This document shows positions 1-9,300 of a stretch of DNA of 64,000 bases, one piece after another. Made by a program: the position numbers and the translations under genes. Below the pieces are notes generated by a model that saw only the letters and a list, made by a program, of their open reading frames with translations, searched no databases and had not been told where the DNA came from. Positions within the stretch are counted from its first letter, which is position 1; every line of letters begins with the position of its first letter. Origin of the DNA: G11 sp947167445 (GTDB lineage Bacteria > Bacillota > Clostridia > Lachnospirales > Lachnospiraceae); assembly GCA_947167445.1 (NCBI GenBank), contig CAMVID010000008.1, positions 39,894 through 103,893 of the forward strand. Reading direction: 5' to 3'.

Positions 1-654
1 TGTATACTCCATGGCGCCCTTCTTCATGAGATTGTCGTACAGCTCACGGATATTCTTCTTCGTTTTGTTGACTGCTACGTAGATACAGATAACGTTTCTG
101 TCCTTCTGGTTGACGATGGTATCGATGGCTATCTGGGTTTTACCCGTCTTTTTGTCACCGATAATCAACTGTCTCTGGCCGTATCCTATGGGGTAGATAA
201 GGTCGATACCTGCGATTCCGGTGTAAAAAGGTCTCGAAACCTCACCTCTTTCCATGATTGGGATTGCGGGGGTCTCAATCATACAGGGGCGAAGGTTTTC
301 AAACTTTTCGCCCACCAGTCTGTCTTCCCCGAAGATATCCACGATATGGCCGAGGGCGGCTTTGGAGTACATGGCACAGAAATCATACCCCGTAGTCACT
401 ACCTCGTCTCCAACGTATATGGCGTCAATTCTCTGAAGAAGTGCAACCATTACAGAGTTTTTACCGATGGAGGTGACATATCCCACTGAGTGATTGGCAA
501 TAACAACCCTTTCGTAAAAACCAACCTGCTCAAGTCCGACCACCTCTAGAATGTAGTCTTTGACTTTTGAGACATAGCCAACCTCATAGATATTTTTCAT
601 GTCCTTCATGTTGCGTAATTTGGCGTTAACAAGATTTTCAATATATGTGCTCAT
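1..654 (-). CDS. F1 ATPase alpha-subunit-like protein (partial, C-terminus off the left edge)
   Basis: The first 218 residues of a protein related to the alpha subunit of F-type ATP synthase, a nucleotide-binding part of the cytoplasmic hexamer. A beta-barrel-like N-terminal part (about 20-95) leads into the nucleotide domain, with IPIGYGQRQLIIGD and a Walker A loop GDKKTGKT at residues 166-173. In canonical alpha subunits the loop reads GDRQTGKT, so the Gln typical of non-catalytic alpha is Lys here. The ATG at 654 overlaps the end of the b-delta-like gene by 17 nt, which points to translational coupling. The protein is clearly divergent and is probably not the cell's main ATP synthase alpha. 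The gene continues beyond base 1, where gamma, beta and epsilon would be expected. Confidence 0.85.
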   Translation of the reverse strand, partial: MSTYIENLVNAKLRNMKDMKNIYEVGYVSKVKDYILEVVGLEQVGFYERVVIANHSVGYVTSIGKNSVMVALLQRIDAIYVGDEVVTTGYDFCAMYSKAALGHIVDIFGEDRLVGEKFENLRPCMIETPAIPIMERGEVSRPFYTGIAGIDLIYPIGYGQRQLIIGDKKTGKTQIAIDTIVNQKDRNVICIYVAVNKTKKNIRELYDNLMKKGAMEYT

Positions 655-1453
655 TCTTCTTCCTCGATTTGTAGATGCTGTAGTCATACAGTCTGCCCTG
701 GTATACTATTCGAATACCCTCGCAGACATTCTTATCGAACATACAAACCACGTTGTCGGCAACGTTGTCGTAATTCTCGTCTTCTTCTCCAAGGTAAGCT
801 TTCAGCTCAGGGGTCTGAATACTTACCGTCTGCTTAAGCCATGAAATAAAATCAAGGATGTCAAACTCTTCGATTTCATCCATGGGCTCAATGAACTCAC
901 CAAGAAGTGCCTTTTCCTTTTTCTTCAGCGAATCATATAAAACCTTTAACTGCTCGGTTTTCTCCAAAGTACAAAGGTCGTAGATTGCGTTGAAATTTAG
1001 AAGCTCCAGTATGGATTTGGCTGCGTTGTAGCGCTCCAAATTGCCGTGGTAAGGAAACTTTTCAAGCACAGTCTTTATAATGGAGCTCTTATCCATAACA
1101 AGCAGGTTTTTGGCCGTTTTGTAATCGGCAAAGAACCCGTTGTCGATGTAATGAGATACAGGAATGTAAGCATCTCTTATTACGGGACGAGGCTTGTAGA
1201 ATCTTGATACCTGCATGGCATTGTAGTCCTGCTTTAAAATCTTGATTCTTTGTTCCACCTCTTCCTTGGACTCTTTCAGTTCTTCCAGCTCATTCATTTT
1301 CTTTTTGAAGTCACTGTCAAACTCCTTCAGTTTTGAAAGGAAGTAGACATTGACCTTCTTACTGGCATTCTCCGTGACAATCCTTAAGGAGGCCGTGACA
1401 AAGTAAATCATGACCGCCATAATCACGAAAATCGCTATAAATACAGCTATCAT
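638..1453 (-). CDS. Fused b-delta-like stator subunit of an F-type ATPase relative
   Basis: A 271-residue protein with one N-terminal membrane helix (about 2-24), a charged heptad-like coiled coil (about 40-85) and a mostly helical C-terminal domain. The membrane helix plus coiled coil is the layout of subunit b. Residues 243-260 (NVCEGIRIVYQGRLYDYS) resemble the C-terminal motif of subunit delta, roughly GG-hydrophobic-x-hydrophobic-GD-x-hydrophobic-x-DxS. The gene therefore seems to fuse b and delta, a fusion also known in mycobacteria (established knowledge). Its place between the c-like and alpha-like genes is where separate atpF and atpH normally lie. It starts 13 nt after the c-like gene with a GGAGA ribosome site. 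Overall identity is low, so the call rests on architecture, the C-terminal motif and gene order. Confidence 0.65.
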   Translation of the reverse strand: MIAVFIAIFVIMAVMIYFVTASLRIVTENASKKVNVYFLSKLKEFDSDFKKKMNELEELKESKEEVEQRIKILKQDYNAMQVSRFYKPRPVIRDAYIPVSHYIDNGFFADYKTAKNLLVMDKSSIIKTVLEKFPYHGNLERYNAAKSILELLNFNAIYDLCTLEKTEQLKVLYDSLKKKEKALLGEFIEPMDEIEEFDILDFISWLKQTVSIQTPELKAYLGEEDENYDNVADNVVCMFDKNVCEGIRIVYQGRLYDYSIYKSRKKNEHIY

Positions 1454-1466
1454 GTGCTATCTCCGA

Positions 1467-1724
1467 TCAGATTGAAAAAGGATTAAAGAACAGTAATACA
1501 AGTACAAATGCAAAGAGCAAGAGTAAAAGCAAGGTTATGATAATAGCCACAAACATAACTGACTGAACTACGTCACTCTTTGTCTCCGGATTACGTCCGA
1601 TGGCTTCCGCCACCTTTGCACCCAGAATCCCCAATCCGATTCCCGAGCCTAAAAAAGCCATGCCAAGAATCAGCCCTACCGCATGCATTGTTTCCGCTAA
1701 AATTGAATCCATATTTTCCTCCAA
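1467..1724 (-). CDS. F-type c-subunit-like protein lacking the ion-binding carboxylate
   Basis: An 85-residue hairpin membrane protein. Helix 1 (about 14-42) has the small-residue run GSGIGLGILGAKVAEAIG typical of c subunits, the polar loop has the conserved RNPE (44-47), and the chain ends near NPF, as in some Na+-type c subunits. Helix 2 (about 56-80) is almost pure Ile/Leu/Val/Phe. From memory it aligns without gaps to the Ilyobacter c subunit through the final NPF, and the essential ion-binding Glu falls on Thr64. No Asp or Glu lies anywhere in helix 2, so normal proton or sodium transport is not expected. It could still form a ring. It follows the Gly-Gly-X surface protein gene by 16 nt and precedes the b-delta gene by 13 nt. 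Confidence 0.75.
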   Translation of the reverse strand: MEENMDSILAETMHAVGLILGMAFLGSGIGLGILGAKVAEAIGRNPETKSDVVQSVMFVAIIITLLLLLLFAFVLVLLFFNPFSI

Positions 1725-1740
1725 TCAGAAATTAATCTAT

Positions 1741-3369
1741 TTAGTGTAATACTCCCGTAACTTCGGGAAGACTGCTCACAACATTCACGTTCTGATACGT
1801 TGCAGACTCAAACTTCATTGTTAAAGGTTTATTCTCTGTTGTCTCAGAAATAGGTAATGTAAAACTCATGCTCTTGCTGTCTCCTCCGGCAGCGGCTGCT
1901 GCTCCGTCAACCTGCAAGGATGATCCCATTTTGTTTCCGTTAAAGTAAACGCCAACTGTCGCCCCCGACAGCTCATATCCGTTGTAAGACTTTACGGTAT
2001 AGTTGACGGTTACAAGAGTCTTTCCGTCTGTATCTTTGCTTGTTGAAATCTTATTAATCTCAATATATGCGATATCTGCTTTAGTGGTTACCTTGGCCAC
2101 ATCCTGATTAACCGTGACAAGTTCTGTACTTCCGGTTGAATCCTTCTTATAAGCCTGATAGCCCATCTCCAGCTTGTAATTCTTGCCGGGTTCAAGGCCT
2201 GTTACCGTATACCTGGTATCGGTCTTACTAAGATGTACGGTTTCCTTCAAAGGATTGCTGGCCGCAAGGTCATAGACATTCAAAAATACATCCACGTAAT
2301 CGTTTGTAAGGTCGTTTACGAAGTATTCAACGTCAATGCTTGATACGGAAGCCGTTGCTTTCTTTAAGCTGATCCACTTGGTTGCAGAAATGGAAGCATC
2401 GCTTCCTTCGCCACCTTGTCCGCCGTCTCCGCCATCGCCGCCGAGACCGCCGTTTCCGCCCTGGCCTCCGACACCGCCGGTACCGCCTGAACCTCCGGCG
2501 CCACCGTTTCCGCCAAGACCACCGTCACCGCCGAATCCGCCTGAACCTCCGGTGCCGCCTGCTCCGCCCGAGCCACCGGTACCGCCTTGTCCGCCGGTAC
2601 CGCCGGCTCCTCCGTTACCACCCATGATGGTGATAACTTCGGGATTTTTGGCCATCAGCTGTGCATCAGGTTCTTCCACAATTCCCTCTGTGTACAAAAG
2701 AGGCCGTTTGGAATAGAGATTGGTGCTTCCGATAATGTTCTTTAAGCTGACTACGTTTCCGTCTTTGGCCATAAGCTCACTGCTAACGTCAAAATAAAGT
2801 CCGTCGCTTTCAAGAACAATAGGTTCAATAACATTGACGTAGTAATCATCATTCATAATCATTGCTGAGCCGCTCTTATGAATGTTGATGGTTACATACC
2901 CGTCGGATGAAAGAGAACTGTCAGTGGAGTTAATGTCTCGCCCCGTCATTACATAAAGCCTGTCTCGAAGCTTATAAAGTGACGGTGTGTTCATGTCCTC
3001 CACAACGTTCACATCTTTTAGTTTGTCCACGGTACCATCCCCGTTGATTTTGTACGAATCCCCGTATATGGTCATGCTTGATGCTGTGGGATCGTAGATT
3101 ACTGTGTTTTTACCAAGGCAATACACATCATCGTCTGCGGTTTTCAGGTAATATTTGTTGTCCCATTTCTTCCTGACCGAGCCTTCATCTGTCATGTCCA
3201 CATATTCGTTATCCTCGGTATATACCGTGGAGCCGGGCGCCACGGGGTATGCTTCGTTTCGGTTTTTGACCACGAAGACAACCGCCGAAGAAAAAACCAC
3301 CAGACCGGCCACAAGCATAATACCCAGCGCATTAAAAGACATGGTGTTTTGCTTACTTAACTTTCTCAC
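1741..3369 (-). CDS. Membrane-anchored surface protein with Gly-Gly-X repeat
   Basis: A 542-residue protein of unrecognised family. Residues 1-11 are basic and polar, and 12-35 form one hydrophobic helix that should act as a signal anchor, leaving the rest outside. Residues 40-245 look like beta-rich extracellular modules with many Tyr and Asp. Residues 250-321 are 24 consecutive GGX triplets, of the type that can pack as polyglycine II helices. Residues 325-542 look like fibronectin-III or similar beta-sandwich modules (for example YTVTGLEPGKNYKLEM). There is no LPXTG sorting signal. The layout copies that of the 2120-residue protein just upstream (gap 18 nt). It occupies the place where the a-subunit gene precedes c in ordinary atp operons. 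Confidence 0.8.
   Translation of the reverse strand: MRKLSKQNTMSFNALGIMLVAGLVVFSSAVVFVVKNRNEAYPVAPGSTVYTEDNEYVDMTDEGSVRKKWDNKYYLKTADDDVYCLGKNTVIYDPTASSMTIYGDSYKINGDGTVDKLKDVNVVEDMNTPSLYKLRDRLYVMTGRDINSTDSSLSSDGYVTINIHKSGSAMIMNDDYYVNVIEPIVLESDGLYFDVSSELMAKDGNVVSLKNIIGSTNLYSKRPLLYTEGIVEEPDAQLMAKNPEVITIMGGNGGAGGTGGQGGTGGSGGAGGTGGSGGFGGDGGLGGNGGAGGSGGTGGVGGQGGNGGLGGDGGDGGQGGEGSDASISATKWISLKKATASVSSIDVEYFVNDLTNDYVDVFLNVYDLAASNPLKETVHLSKTDTRYTVTGLEPGKNYKLEMGYQAYKKDSTGSTELVTVNQDVAKVTTKADIAYIEINKISTSKDTDGKTLVTVNYTVKSYNGYELSGATVGVYFNGNKMGSSLQVDGAAAAAGGDSKSMSFTLPISETTENKPLTMKFESATYQNVNVVSSLPEVTGVLH
2407..2622 (-). repeat. 24 x Gly-Gly-X coding repeat
   Basis: The DNA of this part of the surface protein gene is a run of GG-X codon triplets (9-bp period, 72 codons) with X mainly Asn, Ala, Thr, Gln, Ser, Asp or Leu. 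The degenerate 9-mers could allow slippage and length change in steps of three residues. It also creates long proline- and arginine-rich open frames on the other strand, which are artefacts. Confidence 0.9.
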
Positions 3370-3387
3370 GTTTATTTCCTCACTTGT

Positions 3388-6300
3388 TTATTCACCTGTG
3401 GTCTGAACTGTTTCAGTCTTTACCCTGGTATCAAGGTCTCCCAAAAGTCCGCCTGTGCCGCTTCTATACTGAATCTTTACGTCATACCACTGATCCGAAT
3501 CGATGGATGAGGAAGACCAGTCAAATGTCTTGGTAAATGATGAACTCTTCGCCTCATCCTCAGATACTTCAATTCCGCTCTCGGTTGTGGTGTAAACCAT
3601 GGTTCCATTTGAGTTATATGCCGTAAGGACAATCTTTCTGACGTTAGCGAAGTTACTGAGGTTGTAGAATTCAATCTCCAATCTGTCCACCGTAGCGTCG
3701 GAACCAATCGATGCCGTGGCTGCCGATCCTGTGCTTACGGTAGCTTCGCTGAATACCAGTACATCTCCTTCAGTCTCATCAAATCGTCCGTTGTTGTTAA
3801 GGTCTGCCTGACCCTCCACTCTTACGATGTAATCACCGGGATCCACATCGTTAAAGGTAACGGTTTCGTACTCTGCTCCACCGGAGTTTGTAAGAACTAC
3901 ATTTTGTGAGCCCACAGCATTATCTGTATCTGTTCTCTTGTAGAGACTTACTGTGTACGTTCCGTCAAGGATTGCCTTTTGTGAATCCGTGCAAGTAACC
4001 GAAGCATTGATATTATTCTCCGAAGGAGTAGCTGTCAGCCTGAAGTCAGGAAGTGTAAGACTTGTGGGTGTCTGCACAGGAAGGATGGTGAAGCCCAATT
4101 CTTCGTCGGGATCACTGTCATCCACTGCCCAAACTCGAACGGTATATGTGCTCCCCAGATAGAATCTTCCTGTTCCGGGGTTCATTGTTGTGCTGAAGGG
4201 ATTATTCTGATCCGCTCTCTGGCTGTAGTACTGATATCCGGGATCACCAAGTTTATCTATGGTTCCTTCTGCCACAACACTGCCGTTATCAATATCTGTT
4301 CCGCTTACAATCTTGTACTTGACCGTCATGCCGGTACCCTCATCACCGGGGATGCCAAATCCGAAGGATACTGTCTTATCATCGTAGGCATTGTATGAAT
4401 AGCTGGGTCCGGTTACTCCGATATTTATGTATTTAAGTGTTTTAAATGTGTACTGAACATTAACTCTTTCTTTGTCAGGATCAATACTGTACAAAGGACG
4501 CTCATTTCCGGCGTTGTCGTATGTAAAGAACAAAACGCCGTAGTTGGTCTCGGTGGACAGCTTTCTGAGCCTCAAAGTAAAGTTATTGTTCGTAACCGTA
4601 ATATAAGTCTGATTCTTAAACTCTGTTGTGTCATAGTCAGGAGTTGAAGCATCTGTGCTTACCTCGAAGAATTCTCCTCTGTCGTCGGAATTCTTTTTAA
4701 GTTTTACGACTGTGTCAGCGCCGCTCTTCTGAATCAGCTTCGCATAGATTCTGTCGGTACTTACTCCGTGAAGAGACATCTCAAGGGTTGCGGACTTGGC
4801 ACCTGCGGTAATTCTTTCCTGTCTGATTGCTGCAACTACAGTACCCATGGTAATGTTAAGGGTCTTGTTGCTTGTGTCGGTTCCGTCATATATACCAAAG
4901 TCAAATGCGCTCTTTGCCAATTTCTCTGCAACGTAGTAGTTCTCTCCTATGTGAATACCGTTCTCATCGAAGGTAAATCCGCTTAAAGGTGCGGTTTCAA
5001 ACTGGGAGTTTGAAACAAGAGCGTTGTAGTAATACCTCTGGTCCATGATGGCACTTGATCTGTTGCCGGGGTTGGATGTTACATTAAGTCCGCCGCCTGC
5101 AACATTTCCGGGAATTACCATGGAGCCCAATGTGGTAGCTCCAAGGCCATAGGTTGTCGTCCAGTTACTATCCTCTCTCTGTATATATTTTGTTGTTCCG
5201 TCACTGACGTTCACTCTTCTTAAAGCAAACAGGTTCTCACGCTCGGTACTTGACTCGTAGAAGGTTCCCTTGTCGTAGTCATCCATAAGACCTTCGTAAT
5301 CATCGAATCCCGAAGATTTTGTGGAATAATAGCCGTTTACGCTGACGCTTAAGTTTGTTCCAGGACTGAACTTGGCAGCAAGAGGTCCCTGATCAACATA
5401 TGCGTATCCATAAGGAGTTGCACTTCCTGACAGTTCTCCTCTGTCAACCACGTATACAGGATCGTAAATAACACTGTCATTACCATCACTGAATACAACT
5501 CTAAATGCAGAGAACTTATCCAAATCCGTTCCCATGAACGTCAGTCTGTATCTGTAGTTACCTTCGTTTACAAGAGGTGCCACAGTTCCGTCAGAAAGTT
5601 TATCCGCTGCGTTATCATTTGTGGTCCATGTGAGACCCTTAAGATAAATATTGTTTGCGGATATGGTCTGAGTCTGGAAATGCTGAACCGGCTTGGATGT
5701 AATATATTTTGTTGCTTCCGAAGCGGCTGACAAGGTCTTGTAGGGAATTCCAACACTATAGTAAATTCCGTCTGTACCAAGTCCGTCAATTGTCAGTGCC
5801 TTAAAGTCGTTATTGTTTCTGTATCCGTCGGTATCATCCATTCCCGGTACATTTACAGTTGATTTGGTTGTTGATGTAGCTACCCCGGCATATGTATTGG
5901 CCTTTGTAATTTCAAACGCCGCTTTGCCCGCATTGTCTGTAATGATTGCTTTATCCGGGTCAATAATTCTGTAATTCCAAATGTCTTTTCCGTTCTCTGA
6001 GGAGAGAGGATATCTCTCAGCTACGGGTGTCTGCATGTCAAGGGATATTACAGCGGATCTGTACAAAGGAACAGGTGTACTTCCGTATGCGCAATCAGGG
6101 TAGAAATGATCGTTATCGGGATCGATACAAGGGGTGATTGTATGATCAGCCAATACCCTGTATGCGATGATATATCTCTTACCTCTGGTCAAAATATCTT
6201 GATCTTCTGCACTGCTTCCGTCAGGCTTCTTCCAGGTCATTACATATGAGCCAACACTCTTTGTACCCTTGAAGTAAAGCTCTGTGTCACGAACGCCGTA

Positions 6301-9300
6301 CTCCATACCATCTCTTGTATGTTCACCAACAAGAACCAGATTACACTTCACATCTGTTCCGTATGTGTAGGTTCCGTCAGGGTTTGCCGTAACAGTAGCT
6401 ATACCTTCTGAAAAATCATCGGGTGCCTTAGGATAAATAAGCTGGTTGGATGCAATGTCATAATTATCATCAAGTTCATAGATGTAGTAATAAATCTTGT
6501 TTACATCCGCGTATCCGTAATCTGCTCTGAATCGGAGTCCAACCACTGTGCTGCCGTCAATTCCGTCTTCCGAATAGCCTATAGCCGCTGCGGAATTGGG
6601 AAGAGCATCTACAACAACCTGTCTGTTGGGATTGTTGGCCTGTACGTGTTTCTTTGAGATTCCGAATCTGATAACGTTCTCGCCTTCCTTGAAGGGAATT
6701 GTGTTACCACTTCCGCCGGTTCCGTCTGCAAGATTAAGGGTGTAGTCGTATGCTCCGATGACCTTAATCTTGAACTCTCCGCCTGAGAAAAGGGCGTTAT
6801 CGTTGTTATCAATACCAAAGTCTGAAGGAGTGATTTCAAATACCGATGTGTCACTTGCAGCTTCCGAATCTTTAATTGTAAGGCCCTTACTTTCTTCAGG
6901 CCCCGTAAGCTCTGCGTCAGGGTTGTATTCTGTCTTATCACGTCCAATGAATGCAGTGTCCTTGAAATAAGAGTCATGGGATCTTGTATCTCCGTCCGCA
7001 AGAACCGTTGCATTACCAACGATTCTCTCAAGCCCCGAATCCTCCACATGAATAAGCTGTAGTTCCAGCCTTTCAAGTACGGATGCAGAATATTGAGCCT
7101 GTCCGATTTCATCCGCGTCTTCCGAAAGAGATGTGACGTTAATGCTGTATCTGAAAGCAGATTGGGGATTGGCAAGTCTTCTTGCAGCCAAAGCTAAGGG
7201 CTTATGAGTCTTGGTATTAACTCTGGTGCCCGTAAAGTATGTGCTTGCTTCGGCACCAGTAATGTTTCCGTCCCCGTTTGTATCCTGGGGACCGCTTAAT
7301 ATCAATGTGTAAACGGAATCCTGATGAAGCCCCTCTTTCTTGAAGGGAATGAGCCAGTAGTTTCCGTTAGACTTGATGATATCTCCCCATTCAGTTGTAT
7401 AGTTCGTTTCGTAATTATCCTTGTACTTAAGTGTGTATGTATCCGCATACTCACCGGAAATGGCAAGTACAAGGGGATTGGTGCCTCCTATATGCTGAAG
7501 GACCGATGTGTTGTTCCAGTTACTTGATATATCTCCTGTACCATCTGTGATTTTGATGAATCCGGAAATTGTATCCGCACTCTGCTGATTCTCATCAATC
7601 AGAAGTTCAACCATAAGATCCGTGTTAACCGCGCTTAAGTCAGATACGTTGGAGAACAGTGTTGATATCTCCATATCTTTCTCGTTATCGTTGAACATTA
7701 CGGTTACGCGTGCTCTGTAGACATCCAAATCTCCCGAAGGAATGGAGAATGTATGCCCTGAAAGCTGAGTCAAATCCTTAGAGTATGTGGCAACAAGTTC
7801 ATCCATTGACCCGGTCTGAAGAGCACTGGATATATCTGAATCCTTAAATAAATCGATTCGATAACTTGATATTCCGCAATCAGGATCCGCAATGGGATTA
7901 AGGTTTACCGTAATGGTATGGTTCTTGTCATTGGAGGTGATGGTAGGTGTCATAAGTGCTACCGATCTCCTCTCTCCAAAAGTGGCGGTTGCGGTATAAA
8001 TCTCGTAATCGTAAGGTGTTTCCTTAAGAGTCTTTAGCTCTACTTCGCTTCCGTCTGTGGGAATGAGTTCATTATTCACAACTACATTTCCAAGTTCCGC
8101 ATAATAAGTTGTATTGCTTTTTACATCAGTAAACGAGTTAGTTCTGCCTGAGGTACCGGGGGCAGGGTTTGTATCATTTACTACAAATGTTGCTCCTGTG
8201 CTGGTGCAATTAAACAAAGCGATAGTCTGCTTTTGGCCGTTGTCATCGTAGTAGAAGAATCTTACGTTATAACTGTCTACCTGACCGGTTACTTTGGTTA
8301 CGGCCGATATCTCAGTGTCCGTAACATAATCCTTTGTGATTCCTATTCCCAAAGGTTCCGTTCTGAAAATCTTCTGGAAAAGGATTCCGGTTTGAGGGCT
8401 TTCTCCCTTGCCCGGTAAGTATTCGCCTTCAACAACAAGAACGTACTCTCTGTCTGCATTTAATCCACTGAAGGTCAATGCTCCACTGCCACTTTCTATC
8501 TTGGCACCAAGTTCCAGCTGCTTGTTTTCCTTGTCTGTGCCTGCTACCAGTTGCATGGTTTCTCTGTCATAAACCTTTACCTTGGCACTTCCGGCTGTAA
8601 GGGTATTGTCCGGATCTTCCATGTTGAAATTCATGGTGGCACTTCCGGGAGTTACCGAATAGCTTCTGTTATTATCGCCTGAATTCACCCTGATCTCAGG
8701 TCTTGAATAAAGGTCAACAGATTGAAGCTGGCTTGCACTTGCTGCAGTATCTGCATCTTTGCCGGCTATACCTTCGGCACCGTCATAGCCCATGATTCCG
8801 GTGTCACCTTCAACACCGTCTTTGCCGAGTCCGCCGGTGGAACCCATGGCGCCTTCAGAGCCCGCTTCTCCTTCTCCGCCTTCTTCGCCTTCCTTTCCTT
8901 CCTCTCCGGCTTCACCCTGCTCGCCGTCGGTTCCGTCGGTACCGTTTACACCGTCCTTACCGTTTATGACGTTGAATGTAGGAATAGTAGGGCCGTCTTC
9001 TATGTTTTCATCTATGTCGATGTAGCTGTCATCATCAATTGTCATGTCGTCAAGAGAAAGAACCGCTTCTCCGTCTACCATGAAATTCTTGCCAACAAGG
9101 TTAAGCTCTGCACCGCCCCTTGTGACAAGTGTGCTATCTGCGGCAACTGTCTGATATGTTCCTGACTGATGGGAAATTCGAACGATACCGTTGTCAACGT
9201 AAGTAAGCTGAACATAATCAGAGAACTGAACATCATCGCCGGAAGTTTTAAGCGTTACATCAGGGGATAAAAGCATGTAGTCCCGGTCTGAAATCTTCCA

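Noticed and set aside
1..654. Main ATP synthase alpha subunit of the cell
   Set aside because: The Walker loop and overall sequence are divergent, and the linked c-like protein lacks the ion-binding residue, so a housekeeping ATP synthase is unlikely.
2336..2716. Open frames on the plus strand with proline-rich and arginine-rich products, and an Ala/Val-rich frame on the minus strand
   Set aside because: They are mirror or shifted readings of the GGX repeat. The long open length comes from the repeat composition, and no ribosome site or homology supports them.
6609..7175. A 188-codon minus-strand frame inside the giant surface gene
   Set aside because: It lies fully within the giant gene in another frame, and its composition does not look like a protein family.
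8722..9165. Plus-strand open frames opposite the collagen-like repeat
   Set aside because: Shadow of the Gly-X-Y coding repeat.
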